Assembly (NCBI GenBank): GCA_945860285.1 | Contig: CAMAQB010000011.1 | Coordinates: forward strand, 1 to 54,938 | Length of the DNA: 54,938 bases | Source: Akkermansia muciniphila | GTDB taxonomy: Bacteria > Verrucomicrobiota > Verrucomicrobiia > Verrucomicrobiales > Akkermansiaceae | Direction of reading: 5' to 3' | Shown here: piece after piece, positions 1 to 8,600 of the stretch | Numbering within the stretch: the stretch's first letter is position 1 | Layout: every line of letters begins with the position of its first letter | Notes under the pieces: generated by a model | The model's database searches: none | Told to the model about the DNA's origin: nothing | The model's input: the letters and a program-made list of their open reading frames with translations, nothing else | Position numbers and translations under genes: made by a program

Positions 1-248
1 GGCAAGGCCCCATACTAACCGTTAGATTTCCTGATATACATTAATTTCAGAAATTAGTGAAAATCAACTACCAAATCAAGTGTTAGCTCGACCTGAAAGT
101 CCACATATTGATTTTGAGCGGAATTTTAAGTCAGACAGACTGCTAGGGACAGCGATTCCTGCCTTTGAGCATCTCCCTGGCTTGATCGCCGTGAGGAAGC
201 GGATCGGGCCATGGCGCGGAGGATCTTCCCAGTTCAGCATTTTACATC
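1..248. other. Upstream intergenic region
   Basis: No convincing gene is seen. The first 150 bases are AT-rich compared with the genes that follow. A short reading frame beginning at 80 runs into the uxs gene in another frame and has no recognisable domain, so I treat it as chance. The stretch probably holds the promoter of the uxs-ugd pair, but I could not find a well-spaced -35/-10 pair. A perfect 15-base palindrome at 42-56 is listed separately. Confidence 0.5.
42..56. repeat. Short palindrome, possible operator
   Basis: TAATTTC-A-GAAATTA is a perfect inverted repeat with 7-base arms and one central base. It lies about 190 bases upstream of the first gene. The size suits a dimeric regulator site, but AT-rich palindromes of this size occur by chance, so the regulatory role is only a suggestion. 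Confidence 0.2.
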
Positions 249-1208
249 ATGAGCAACTCTCAAAAAACAGCTGTAGTAACCGGCGGTGCGGGTTTTGTCC
301 CATCTCATCTGATTGATCGTTTGTTGGGCGACGGCTTGAAAGTCGTTGCGCTCGATAACTTTGTCACGGGAAACGCCCGCAACATCGAACACCTGGCGCA
401 ACGTCCGGAGTTTTCGTTCATTGAGCATGACGTTTCCGAACCGTTCGATGTCGATGGTCCGGTGGACTACATTTTCCACATGGCATCTCCCGCGAGTCCC
501 ATCGATTACGTGCAGATTCCGCTGGAAACCCTCAAGGCCGGCTCGTATGCCACGCACAACGCCCTTGATCTGGCGTTGCGGAAAAAGGCTTCGTTTCTGG
601 TCGCTTCAACCTCGGAAGTTTACGGTGACCCCGAGCTTCATCCCCAGCAGGAAAGTTACTGGGGCAATGTCAATCCCATCGGGATTCGCAGTTGTTATGA
701 TGAGGCCAAGCGCTATGCCGAGGCCGTGACCATGGCGTATCATCGGGCTCACGGGCTCGATACGAAAATTGTCCGCATTTTCAACACCTACGGCCCGCGG
801 ATGCGTCTTGATGATGGTCGAGTCGTGCCCGCGTTCATCGGTCAGGCCCTGCAGGGGGAGCCGATGACCATCTTCGGCGATGGCTCACAAACGCGCTCGT
901 TTTGTTACGTCTCCGATCTGGTGGAGGGAATTTGGAAACTGGCCCAAAGTGATTTTCATGAACCGGTGAACTGCGGCAATCCGCATGAAATGACCATCCG
1001 CGAGTTTGCCGAGGCAATCGCCCGGCATTGTGGGATCGAACTGGTATTGGATCAACGACCGCTGCCGCCCGATGATCCAAAACTGCGGCGTCCGGATATC
1101 AGCAGGGCCAAAAGTTTGCTGGCATGGGAGCCTGTTGTTTCTTTTGATGAGGGCATCAAGAAAACGATTGATTATTTCCGCGGAATCGTCGCCGCAACAG
1201 CCATCTGA
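249..1208 (+). CDS. uxs: UDP-glucuronate decarboxylase (UDP-xylose synthase)
   Basis: Extended short-chain dehydrogenase of 319 residues, the usual length for cytosolic UXS. It converts UDP-glucuronate to UDP-xylose using bound NAD. Visible signatures are the nucleotide-binding loop [10 protein letters not shown] (11-20), the HMASPASP segment (77-84), the [10 protein letters not shown] active-site strand (120-129), the YDEAK catalytic Tyr150/Lys154 pair, and the [10 protein letters not shown] and DDGRVVPAF segments found in animal and plant UXS. Oddity: the third glycine of GxxGxxG is proline (Pro18), while everything else is intact. The next gene is the UDP-glucose dehydrogenase that makes its substrate. 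The ATG has no Shine-Dalgarno sequence. The family call is firm; the effect of Pro18 is unknown. Confidence 0.93.
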   Translation: MSNSQKTAVVTGGAGFVPSHLIDRLLGDGLKVVALDNFVTGNARNIEHLAQRPEFSFIEHDVSEPFDVDGPVDYIFHMASPASPIDYVQIPLETLKAGSYATHNALDLALRKKASFLVASTSEVYGDPELHPQQESYWGNVNPIGIRSCYDEAKRYAEAVTMAYHRAHGLDTKIVRIFNTYGPRMRLDDGRVVPAFIGQALQGEPMTIFGDGSQTRSFCYVSDLVEGIWKLAQSDFHEPVNCGNPHEMTIREFAEAIARHCGIELVLDQRPLPPDDPKLRRPDISRAKSLLAWEPVVSFDEGIKKTIDYFRGIVAATAI

Positions 1209-1262
1209 ATGCAGTGAGTCCCGATGCCTTGAATGGCTCGTTGCGTAATCCTACCTCCCATC

Positions 1263-2660
1263 ATGAAAGTTACCAAAATCTGCTGCATCGGCGCCGGTTA
1301 TGTCGGCGGTCCCACCATGGCGATGATTGCCTACAAGTGTCCGCACATCACTGTGAACGTCGTCGATATCGATGAAAAACGGATTGCCGCGTGGAACTCG
1401 GATCAACTGCCCGTGTACGAGCCTGGACTGGATGAGGTGGTGAATGCCTGCCGTGGGAAAAACCTGCACTTCTCCACCCGGGTTCGCGAGAACATCCGCG
1501 CAGCGGACGTGGTGTTCGTGTCCGTGGGCACTCCTACTAAAACCTACGGCGCCGGCGCGGGTCGCGCGGCGGATTTGTGCTATGTCGAATCGGCCGCCAG
1601 GATGATCGCGGAAGAAGCCGAGGGACCGACGATCGTTGTTGAAAAGTCGACCATACCGGTGCGAACGGCGGAGGCGATGCGAACCATCCTTGAATCCAAT
1701 TCCCAATCAGGAATGTTCCAGGTTCTTTCCAATCCCGAATTTCTTGCGGAAGGCACAGCGGTGCAGGACATGGAGAATCCGGATCGCATTCTGATCGGAG
1801 GTGACCAGACACATGAAGGACTCGCGGCCATCGCATGCCTGGTCGACGTCTATGCAAACTGGGTTCCGCGCGAAAAAATCCTCACCACCAATACTTGGTC
1901 GTCCGAGCTTTCGAAGCTGGTCGCCAATGCATTCCTGGCGCAGCGGATTTCCTCGATCAATTCCATTTCAGCATTGTGTGAAAAAACCGGTGCGAATGTC
2001 GAGGAAGTCGCGAGGGCGATCGGCTGCGACTCGCGGATCGGTTCCAAGTTCCTCAAGTCCTCCGTTGGTTTTGGTGGTTCGTGTTTTCAGAAGGACATCC
2101 TCAATCTCGTTTACCTGTGCGAGCACTTCGGGCTCCCCGACGTTGCGAAATACTGGAACGAGGTGATCCGGATGAATGACTGGCAGAAATCGCGCTTTTC
2201 CCAGAATATCGTCCACACCCTTTTCAATACGGTGTCGGGCAAAAAAATCGGCGTTCTTGGCTTCGCTTTCAAAAAGGACACCAACGACACCCGCGAATCG
2301 GCGGCGATCTATGTGGTGCGCGATCTGCTGATGGAAAACGCACGCGTCAGTCTTTACGACCCCAAAGTCCGGAGGGAGACGATTTTACAAGACCTGGCTT
2401 ATGTGGGTGTGCCGGAACACTTGCTGGCCAGTCATTTGCACTTTGCCAGTGATGCGGTAACGGCGCTCGACCAGGCGCACGCGATGGTCGTGCTCACCGA
2501 GTGGGATGAATTCCGCCATCTTGATTTCGCATCAATCTATCAACGCATGGTCAAACCGGCTTTTGCCTTCGACGGCCGCAACGTCCTGCCTGCGGTCAAA
2601 ATGCGTGAACTCGGCTTCCAATTGTATTGCATTGGCCAGGGGAAATCTCCTGGTGGTTGA
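1263..2660 (+). CDS. ugd: UDP-glucose 6-dehydrogenase, animal-like type
   Basis: Oxidises UDP-glucose to UDP-glucuronate with two NAD+, feeding the adjacent decarboxylase. The 465 residues resemble the animal enzyme more than the short bacterial one: [14 protein letters not shown] at the N-terminus, [10 protein letters not shown], the TPTKTYG loop, [18 protein letters not shown] with the catalytic lysine near 218, and [11 protein letters not shown] with the nucleophile Cys274. The C-terminal NAD/UDP domain contains [15 protein letters not shown] chose the ATG at 1263 over an upstream in-frame start at 1233 because the family begins directly with the KICCIGAG strand. There is no visible ribosome-binding site. 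Only 54 bases separate it from uxs, so the two are likely co-transcribed. Confidence 0.95.
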   Translation: MKVTKICCIGAGYVGGPTMAMIAYKCPHITVNVVDIDEKRIAAWNSDQLPVYEPGLDEVVNACRGKNLHFSTRVRENIRAADVVFVSVGTPTKTYGAGAGRAADLCYVESAARMIAEEAEGPTIVVEKSTIPVRTAEAMRTILESNSQSGMFQVLSNPEFLAEGTAVQDMENPDRILIGGDQTHEGLAAIACLVDVYANWVPREKILTTNTWSSELSKLVANAFLAQRISSINSISALCEKTGANVEEVARAIGCDSRIGSKFLKSSVGFGGSCFQKDILNLVYLCEHFGLPDVAKYWNEVIRMNDWQKSRFSQNIVHTLFNTVSGKKIGVLGFAFKKDTNDTRESAAIYVVRDLLMENARVSLYDPKVRRETILQDLAYVGVPEHLLASHLHFASDAVTALDQAHAMVVLTEWDEFRHLDFASIYQRMVKPAFAFDGRNVLPAVKMRELGFQLYCIGQGKSPGG

Positions 2661-2686
2661 GTGCTGTTTTCAAACATCGGTTAGCC

Positions 2687-3805
2687 ATGGCACAGCCTAA
2701 CATGAATGTGATTCTCGCGGGCGTGGTCCCGCCGCCGGTGCACGGAGCTTCGTTGGCGACGCGGGCGTTGTTTGATGCCGATTTGTCCCCGGTTCGCAAG
2801 CATTTGCTGGAAATCCGCTCGAGCAAGAACTTGCAGGAAATCGGTCGTGCATCGTGGGGAAAGTTGTTCGGCTTGATTGGTTTGGTGGTTCGCTGCATTC
2901 GATTGAAATTCCGCAGCAAGGCGCAGGTGCTTTATTACACTCCTGGCAGCGCGGGTTTCGTGCCGTTTGTGCGCGACTTGGTTTTTTTGGGTTGCTGCCG
3001 TGTTTTTTTCCGTCGCACCGTACTGCATTATCACTCGGGCGGGTTGAATGACTATCTCGCGCGAAGTTGGTGGCGGCGCCACTGTGGCCGGTGGATCTAT
3101 GGGCGCAAGGCATGGGCACTGACGCTTTCCAAACATGTTGCTGTTCCGAGTATTGACTTCGGTGCCGAGCGCGAATACGAAGTGCCGAATGGTCTGAACA
3201 TCGATTCGCCCTCGCAGCTCAAAAAACAATCGGAATTTCTGCGGATTTTGTTTCTGGGCAATCTTTACGAAGAAAAGGGCATCTTTGATTTGTTGCTTGC
3301 TTGCCAGCAGATCGTGTCTTCGACGACGGCCAGGATCCATTTGCAATATGTCGGCAAATGGCCCGACGATGCCACTGCGGAAAAATTCCGTCGGCTTGTT
3401 GCAAAAACGCAATCGCTCGAACATCTGCAAATTCCGGAACCAACCGCGTTGTATGGTGATGACAAATGGTCGGCTTATGCACAATCCGATTTGTTTGTGT
3501 TTCCCTCTTACTACGGATCGGAAAATTTTCCTCTCGTATTGGTGGAAGCCATGGCCAGTGGTTTGCCCGTAATCGCTTCCCGTTGGCGCGGCATTCCCTC
3601 CGTAGTGGCAGAGGGAGTCACCGGCTTCATTCACGAGCCGCGTAATACAGAAGAACTCCAACAATACATTCAGAAATTCATTGATTCACCCGGGTTGTTA
3701 GCCACGATGGGCCAGGCCGCCAAAAGTGCATACCAGGAGAGATTGACTTTCGAAAAACACCGTGATCAAGTCGTGGGCATACTCCGCGATGCCTGTCTTG
3801 GCTGA
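2687..3805 (+). CDS. Glycosyltransferase family 4 (GT-B fold)
   Basis: A 372-residue GT-B glycosyltransferase. The N-terminal domain opens with a NVILAGVVPPPVHGAS strand-loop, as in GT4 enzymes. The C-terminal donor domain has the FLGNLYEEKGIFDLL segment and the FPSYYGSENFPLVLVEAMASGLPVIAS-type region with the EX7E signature (approximate residues 280-300). It should transfer a sugar from a nucleotide donor to the lipid-linked repeat unit at the inner membrane face; donor and acceptor cannot be read from sequence. The ATG at 2687 is preferred because the frame upstream overlaps the end of ugd and does not look like GT4 sequence. Confidence 0.85.
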   Translation: MAQPNMNVILAGVVPPPVHGASLATRALFDADLSPVRKHLLEIRSSKNLQEIGRASWGKLFGLIGLVVRCIRLKFRSKAQVLYYTPGSAGFVPFVRDLVFLGCCRVFFRRTVLHYHSGGLNDYLARSWWRRHCGRWIYGRKAWALTLSKHVAVPSIDFGAEREYEVPNGLNIDSPSQLKKQSEFLRILFLGNLYEEKGIFDLLLACQQIVSSTTARIHLQYVGKWPDDATAEKFRRLVAKTQSLEHLQIPEPTALYGDDKWSAYAQSDLFVFPSYYGSENFPLVLVEAMASGLPVIASRWRGIPSVVAEGVTGFIHEPRNTEELQQYIQKFIDSPGLLATMGQAAKSAYQERLTFEKHRDQVVGILRDACLG

Positions 3806-3821
3806 TTTCCCGAAATAAAGC

Positions 3822-4037
3822 ATGAACATGAATTCTGGGGCCTTGGATTTGCCGGATGACAGGCAATTGGCGATATGGAAGGAAATGACCAGGGAAAAAA
3901 AGCTTGAGGTATTCCAGGCAATCATGCGGCAGGCGAGGCAGATGAAGCGCTCCTGCCTGAGGCAGCAATTCCCTGATGCCGGCGAGGATGAGATTGACCG
4001 CAAGCTTGCCCGGATTTTTCTTTATGCAAGAACTTGA
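3822..4037 (+). CDS. Small conserved partner of a nucleotidyltransferase
   Basis: A 71-residue acidic/basic helical protein with no signal peptide or membrane segment. Its second half (RQARQMKRSCLRQQFP followed by a DEIDRKLARIFLYA tail) has the pattern of small proteins encoded directly before AbiEii/DUF6036-type nucleotidyltransferases; I recognise the pairing from memory, not from a search. It overlaps the next gene by 14 bases, so the two are translated together. A toxin-antitoxin role is inferred from the arrangement. Two in-frame ATGs, at 3822 and 3828, are equally plausible starts. Confidence 0.6.
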   Translation: MNMNSGALDLPDDRQLAIWKEMTREKKLEVFQAIMRQARQMKRSCLRQQFPDAGEDEIDRKLARIFLYART

Positions 4038-4587
4038 TCTCATTCAATGTTTTGTTCTGCCGATTGAAAATGCAGGCATGGAATATATGATATCCGGTTC
4101 TGTCGCCTCCTCTTTGCTCGGGGAACCGAGGTTCACCGCCGATATCGACATTGCCTTGTTTCTCTCTCGCGAGCAACGTGATGAATTGCCTGGTGTGTTC
4201 CCTGCGGATCATTTTTATCTTCCGCCGCGCGAGGTGATCGAAATCGAGTGCGAGCGTGAAGTTCGTGGGCATTTCAATATGATTCATCATGCAACTGGCA
4301 TGAAGGCGGATGTGTATCCCTCACGAAATCATCCATTTCTTCCTTGGGCTCTCAAAAACAAATTGCGCTTTCCGTATGGTGATTCATTGATCACTTTGGC
4401 CCCGGCAGAGTATGTGATTCTCCACAAACTTGCCTTTTTTCAAGAAAGCCAGCACGGCAAACACATCAGGGACATTGCTGCGTTATGTCGCATGCAAAAC
4501 GTTGATCGGGAATTTCTGCGCATCGCCACGCAGCAACTGCATCTGGGCAACGAATGGCATACAGTCATCTCTTCTCTTGATTCGTAA
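4024..4587 (+). CDS. Nucleotidyltransferase-fold protein, TA-type (AbiEii/DUF6036-like)
   Basis: A 187-residue protein with the minimal nucleotidyltransferase pattern: a GSVAS motif (25-29) followed by a D-I-D pair (Asp40, Asp42) inside FTADIDIAL. Later come an NMIHH turn and a KADVYPS strand seen in this family. It is unlikely to be a sugar-nucleotide enzyme, because it lacks the GGxGTRL loop. The ATG at 4024 lies inside the end of the preceding small gene, and an upstream in-frame start at 3976 would overlap that gene more. The pair resembles a two-gene addiction or defence module sitting between polysaccharide genes. The molecular target is unknown. Confidence 0.65.
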   Translation: MQELDLIQCFVLPIENAGMEYMISGSVASSLLGEPRFTADIDIALFLSREQRDELPGVFPADHFYLPPREVIEIECEREVRGHFNMIHHATGMKADVYPSRNHPFLPWALKNKLRFPYGDSLITLAPAEYVILHKLAFFQESQHGKHIRDIAALCRMQNVDREFLRIATQQLHLGNEWHTVISSLDS

Positions 4588-4629
4588 CTACTTTCCATTA
4601 CCATTTCACACAATCATTCAATCCAACAC

Positions 4630-5622
4630 ATGAGCAAAAAAATACTGGTCGCCGGCGGCGGCGGATTCATCGGAGGAGAACTCGCAAGGGTTCTTCTGAG
4701 TCGTGGTCATCAAGTCGTGGTGGCCGATATCAAACCTCTCGACAAGTGGTATCAACTGCACCCGCAGGCGGAGAATCACGTGCTTGATCTCGAGGATAAA
4801 GCCAACTGCTACAAAGTTGCGGCAGGCTGTGACGAAGTCTATAATCTCGCCTGCAACATGGGCGGCATGGGCTTCATCACGAAAAACAAAGCACTGTGCA
4901 TGCTGAGTGTCTTATTGAGCACGCACCTTTTGATGGCCGCCAAAGATTGCGGAGCGAAGCAATACTTCTATTCTTCCTCCGCTTGCGCCTATCCAGATTA
5001 TCGTCAGGAGGACTCCGCTGTCATCGCATTAAAAGAATCGGATGCTTATCCCGCGATGCCCGAGGACGGTTACGGTTGGGAAAAACTCTTTTCGGAACGC
5101 CTGTGCAAACACTTTGAGCAGGACTTCGGTATGAACATCCGGGTTTTCCGTTTCCACAACGTCTATGGCCCGAAAGGCACATGGGACGGCGGACGCGAAA
5201 AGGCACCCGCCGCGCTGTGCCGCAAGGTCATCGATGCGATCGAGAAAGGTACGATGGAAGTCGAGATCTGGGGTGATGGCGAGCAAACCCGCTCGTTCAT
5301 GTACATCGATGACTGCGTTACCGGCATCGACAAGCTCATGGCGTCGTCCTACTCCGATCCCTTGAACCTGGGTCGCAGTGAACTCGTTTCCATCAATGAG
5401 ACGCTCAGCATCATCGAGCGCATTGCCGGTGTGGAAATGAAACGCAAGTACAAGCTCGACGCGCCTCAGGGCGTGCGTGGCAGGAATTCGGACAACACCT
5501 TGATCAAGGAGGTTCTTGGATGGGAGCCCGGGATCGATTTGAAGACCGGCTTGGAGACCACCTACTGGTGGATCAAGGAGCAATATGAGAAACGGCAACG
5601 CGGAGAACGCGTTGTTCAGTAA
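4630..5622 (+). CDS. GDP-mannose 3,5-epimerase
   Basis: Extended SDR of 330 residues that fits GDP-mannose 3,5-epimerase, the enzyme that makes GDP-L-galactose and GDP-L-gulose. Diagnostic segments are ACNMGGMGFI (74-83), SSSACAYP with the catalytic-type Cys119, the Tyr148/Lys152 YxxxK pair, FHNVYGPKGTWDGGREKAPAA with the second acid/base lysine, WGDGEQTRSFMYIDDC, and GVRGRNSDNTLIKEVLGWEP near the end. These match the plant ascorbate-pathway enzyme remarkably well. The nucleotide loop is AGGGGFIGGE. The product would serve as an L-sugar donor for the polysaccharide. The next gene follows after 33 bases. Confidence 0.9.
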   Translation: MSKKILVAGGGGFIGGELARVLLSRGHQVVVADIKPLDKWYQLHPQAENHVLDLEDKANCYKVAAGCDEVYNLACNMGGMGFITKNKALCMLSVLLSTHLLMAAKDCGAKQYFYSSSACAYPDYRQEDSAVIALKESDAYPAMPEDGYGWEKLFSERLCKHFEQDFGMNIRVFRFHNVYGPKGTWDGGREKAPAALCRKVIDAIEKGTMEVEIWGDGEQTRSFMYIDDCVTGIDKLMASSYSDPLNLGRSELVSINETLSIIERIAGVEMKRKYKLDAPQGVRGRNSDNTLIKEVLGWEPGIDLKTGLETTYWWIKEQYEKRQRGERVVQ

Positions 5623-5655
5623 CACGGTCGGATAACCGGCGGATATCTGGAAATC

Positions 5656-6462
5656 ATGCTTGCATCATCGAACATCCCCCGGGCCAATGTGCTCGGGGTG
5701 GGCATCAGCGCGGTAACTCTGGATGCGGTGATCGCGGAGGTGGATCGCGCCGTCGACTCACCCGCGACTCTTGGTTATGTCACCGTGACCGGCGTTCACG
5801 GGGTCATGGAATCGCAGGACGATCCGGAACTGAAGAAAATCCACAATCGCAGTTTTCTCAGCATTCCGGATGGCATCCCGATGGTGTGGATTGGCCGGTG
5901 GCAGGGTTTCGATCACATGCGTCAGGTGTGCGGGCCCGAGTTCATGCCAGCCTACATGGCTCATGGTTTGCAACAGAACCGTCGCCACTTGCTTTGGGGG
6001 GGAGGCGACGGCGTGGTGGATGTTCTTGAGGCGAAACTGATCGAACGTCACCCGGGCATTCAAATTGTGGGAAAAATCACTCCGCCGTTCCGGCCTCTCA
6101 ATGATGAGGAGGAACAGCAGTTGGTCGAGCTGATTGTCCGCACGCGGCCCCATTGCTTCTGGGTCGGGTTGAGCACTCCCAAGCAGGAACGGTTCATGGC
6201 TTCATTCCTGGAACGACATGCGGACCGCTTGCGTTGCGCGGAGCACGGGTTGTTGTTCTTCGGGGTTGGAGCTGCCTTTGACTTCCAGGCGGGCATTGTT
6301 CCGGAAGCACCCCGATGGCTGCGGGGCTCTGGATTCGAGTGGCTCTATCGCTTGTGCACCAATCCGGCGCGACTCTGGAAACGGTATTTGAAAAACAATC
6401 CCAAGTTCATCGTGTCGGCCCTGCTTCAGCATACGGATCTGAAGTCATTCCCCATGAATTGA
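5656..6462 (+). CDS. WecG/TagA/CpsF-family glycosyltransferase (GT26)
   Basis: A 268-residue GT26 protein. The family adds a sugar, classically N-acetylmannosamine or its uronate, to a polyprenyl-linked acceptor at the cytoplasmic membrane. Recognisable segments are PDGIPMVWIGRWQG (the conserved Asp-containing acceptor loop), LLWGGGDGVVDVLEAKL, ITPPFRPL, and FWVGLSTPKQERFMA with the conserved PKQE. The C-terminus ends in a basic helix (PARLWKRYLKNNPKF) that usually mediates membrane contact. Donor and acceptor are not readable. It probably adds an early sugar of the repeat unit. Confidence 0.88.
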   Translation: MLASSNIPRANVLGVGISAVTLDAVIAEVDRAVDSPATLGYVTVTGVHGVMESQDDPELKKIHNRSFLSIPDGIPMVWIGRWQGFDHMRQVCGPEFMPAYMAHGLQQNRRHLLWGGGDGVVDVLEAKLIERHPGIQIVGKITPPFRPLNDEEEQQLVELIVRTRPHCFWVGLSTPKQERFMASFLERHADRLRCAEHGLLFFGVGAAFDFQAGIVPEAPRWLRGSGFEWLYRLCTNPARLWKRYLKNNPKFIVSALLQHTDLKSFPMN

Positions 6463-6529
6463 TTTCGCACGGCTTTTGCGCCGGGTTAAAGCCGTTGGTG
6501 CGCGACTAAATTTTCGCCCGATCTTTGCC

Positions 6530-7720
6530 ATGAAAGTTCCACTTCTGGATGTCAATGCGCAAAACCTTCCCCTTGGGAAGGAATTGCAGGATGCATTCGC
6601 CCAGGTGCTTTCGTCCGGGCAGTTCATCATGGGGCCTCAGGTCGAGGCTTTTGAAATGGAATGCGCGAAGCTGCTAGGAGTGAAGCATGCCCTCGCGTGC
6701 AGTTCCGGAACCGATGCGCTGTTGCTGGCGCTGATGGCCCTGGGCATCGGTGCCGGTGACGAGGTGATCGTCCCCACCTTCACGTTTTTTGCTTCGGCGG
6801 GAAGCATCGCCCGCTGCGGCGCAACTCCCGTGTTCGTCGATGTCTGTCCTGTCTGTTTCAACATCGACACCCGGAAGGCCGCCGCAAAAATCACCGGCAA
6901 AACAAAAGCTATCATGCCCGTGCATCTCTTTGGGCAAAGCTGCGATATGGATGCGGTTCGTGAACTGGCGGACCAGCACGGTTTGCATGTCATTGAGGAT
7001 TGCGCGCAGGCGATTGGCTCCCAGTATAAGGGCCGCTCTTGTGGATCGATGGGTGATTTCGGTGCTTACAGTTTTTTCCCCTCCAAAAACCTGGGCGGTT
7101 TTGGCGACGGTGGTTTGCTGGTGACGAACAATGATGAGCTGGCGGACATGGCGCGGATGATGCGCAATCATGGCAGCAAACCGAAATACTACCATTCCGT
7201 GATCGGCGGGAACTTCCGCATGGATACCGTGCAGGCCGCTTTGTTGCGGGTGAAATCGCTCCGCTACGACTCCTACACTGCCGGGCGCAGAAACAATGCG
7301 GACTATTACACGCGGGCGCTGCTACAACTTCCGGGCGTTGTCCAGGCTGATCCGGCTCATTGCAAGTGTGTCGACTCCCAGCGGCAATGGCTGGATGACA
7401 ACGACGCCGCAATTGTGCTTCCGGTTGCATACGCGCACAATTTCCCCATCTGGAATCAATACACAATCCGTGTTCTTGGCGCGGGGAAGCGCGATGCTTT
7501 GAAGACGCATCTGCTCGCCTACGGCATTGGTTGCGAGGTTTATTATCCGCTCACGATGGATCAACAGGAATGTTTTGCCTACACGGATGATTTCTGCCGC
7601 AGCGACTGCGAGGTGGCTCACCAGCTTGCCAATGAAGTCCTCAGCATTCCGATTTATGCCGAGTTGTCCACGCAGCAAATGGAGGCCGTGGTTGCCGCGA
7701 TTTCCGACTTCCTTGCATGA
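6530..7720 (+). CDS. DegT/DnrJ/EryC1-family sugar aminotransferase
   Basis: PLP-dependent aminotransferase of 396 residues acting on keto sugar nucleotides. It has the GTDALLLAL phosphate-binding region (60-68), PTFTFFAS, the HLFGQSCDM loop, the VIEDCAQAIGS strand with the PLP-pyridine Asp157, and SFFPSKNLGGFGDGG with Schiff-base Lys186. It therefore makes an amino sugar, unlike the related PMP enzyme RfbH downstream, where the lysine is replaced by histidine. Its keto-sugar substrate is not obvious; no dedicated 4,6-dehydratase for a UDP-amino sugar is present in the window. The ATG at 6530 gives the normal family N-terminus (VPLLDV), while an upstream start at 6476 would add unrelated residues. 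Confidence 0.9.
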   Translation: MKVPLLDVNAQNLPLGKELQDAFAQVLSSGQFIMGPQVEAFEMECAKLLGVKHALACSSGTDALLLALMALGIGAGDEVIVPTFTFFASAGSIARCGATPVFVDVCPVCFNIDTRKAAAKITGKTKAIMPVHLFGQSCDMDAVRELADQHGLHVIEDCAQAIGSQYKGRSCGSMGDFGAYSFFPSKNLGGFGDGGLLVTNNDELADMARMMRNHGSKPKYYHSVIGGNFRMDTVQAALLRVKSLRYDSYTAGRRNNADYYTRALLQLPGVVQADPAHCKCVDSQRQWLDDNDAAIVLPVAYAHNFPIWNQYTIRVLGAGKRDALKTHLLAYGIGCEVYYPLTMDQQECFAYTDDFCRSDCEVAHQLANEVLSIPIYAELSTQQMEAVVAAISDFLA

Positions 7721-7791
7721 TCCGCTTGATCTTATCTTCCTGAATGCCGCCGTCACGGACGGCATGAACCTACGCCACTATAAGACACATT

Positions 7792-8559
7792 ATGAAAGCC
7801 GTTATTTTAGCCGGGGGTCTTGGAACCCGTCTCTCTGAAGAAACCGCACTGCGTCCGAAACCGATGGTCGAAATCGGTGGACGACCGATTCTTTGGCACA
7901 TCCTCAAAATCTACAGCGCTCATGGCATCAATGATTTCATCATCTGCGCCGGATACAAGGGCTACGTGATCAAGGAATACTTCGCCAACTACTTCCTCCA
8001 CATGTCCGATGTCACATTCGACATGGCCAACAATTCGATGGAGGTTCATCACAAAAAAGCGGAGCCCTGGAAGGTCACGATTGTTGACACCGGCGATGAG
8101 ACCATGACCGGAGGACGGATCAAACGTGTCAAACCATATGTCAACGGCGAAGCTTTCTGCTGCACGTACGGCGATGGTGTCGGTGATATCGATGTCACCG
8201 CTTTGATTGAGTTCCACAAGTCATCGGGTCTCGAAGCAACACTAACAGGTGTCCAGCCGCCGGGACGTTTCGGCGCACTAAATCTGGAAGGCGATCTGAT
8301 CGCGTCATTTCAAGAAAAACCCGAAGGCGATGGTTCATGGATCAACGGCGGCTACTTTGTTCTTGAAGCATCTGTTTTTGATCGGATCGAATCCGACAGC
8401 ACCATTTGGGAGCGTCAACCATTGGAGTCCCTGGCCCACGACCGTCAGTTGGGCATTTTCAAACATAATGGATTCTGGCGACCGATGGATACGCTGCGGG
8501 ATAAAAGCGAACTCGAGAATCTCTGGGACAACCGCGTTGCTCCCTGGAAGATCTGGTGA
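7792..8559 (+). CDS. rfbF: Glucose-1-phosphate cytidylyltransferase
   Basis: A 255-residue nucleotidyltransferase that makes CDP-glucose from glucose-1-phosphate and CTP, the entry to CDP-dideoxy sugars. It has the LAGGLGTRL loop with [26 protein letters not shown] around the metal aspartate, GVQPPGRFG, and INGGYFVLE. Length and motifs match the family exactly. It is followed at once by rfbG and then, after a small antitoxin-like gene, rfbH, which is the standard pathway order. A second, divergent copy of this family lies at 16530. Confidence 0.95.
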   Translation: MKAVILAGGLGTRLSEETALRPKPMVEIGGRPILWHILKIYSAHGINDFIICAGYKGYVIKEYFANYFLHMSDVTFDMANNSMEVHHKKAEPWKVTIVDTGDETMTGGRIKRVKPYVNGEAFCCTYGDGVGDIDVTALIEFHKSSGLEATLTGVQPPGRFGALNLEGDLIASFQEKPEGDGSWINGGYFVLEASVFDRIESDSTIWERQPLESLAHDRQLGIFKHNGFWRPMDTLRDKSELENLWDNRVAPWKIW

Positions 8560-8600
8560 GTCTTACGTTTCGAAGACTTTCTTGCCTGAACACTATCAAA

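Noticed and set aside
80-316. Short forward frame before uxs
   Set aside because: It overlaps the uxs start in another frame and shows no domain.
2681-3664. Reverse-strand frame over the first GT4
   Set aside because: Arg/His/Gln-rich shadow of a certain gene.
4024-4587. Sugar-1-phosphate nucleotidyltransferase
   Set aside because: The fold type is the minimal nucleotidyltransferase (GS...DxD), with no GGxGTRL loop or sugar-binding motifs.
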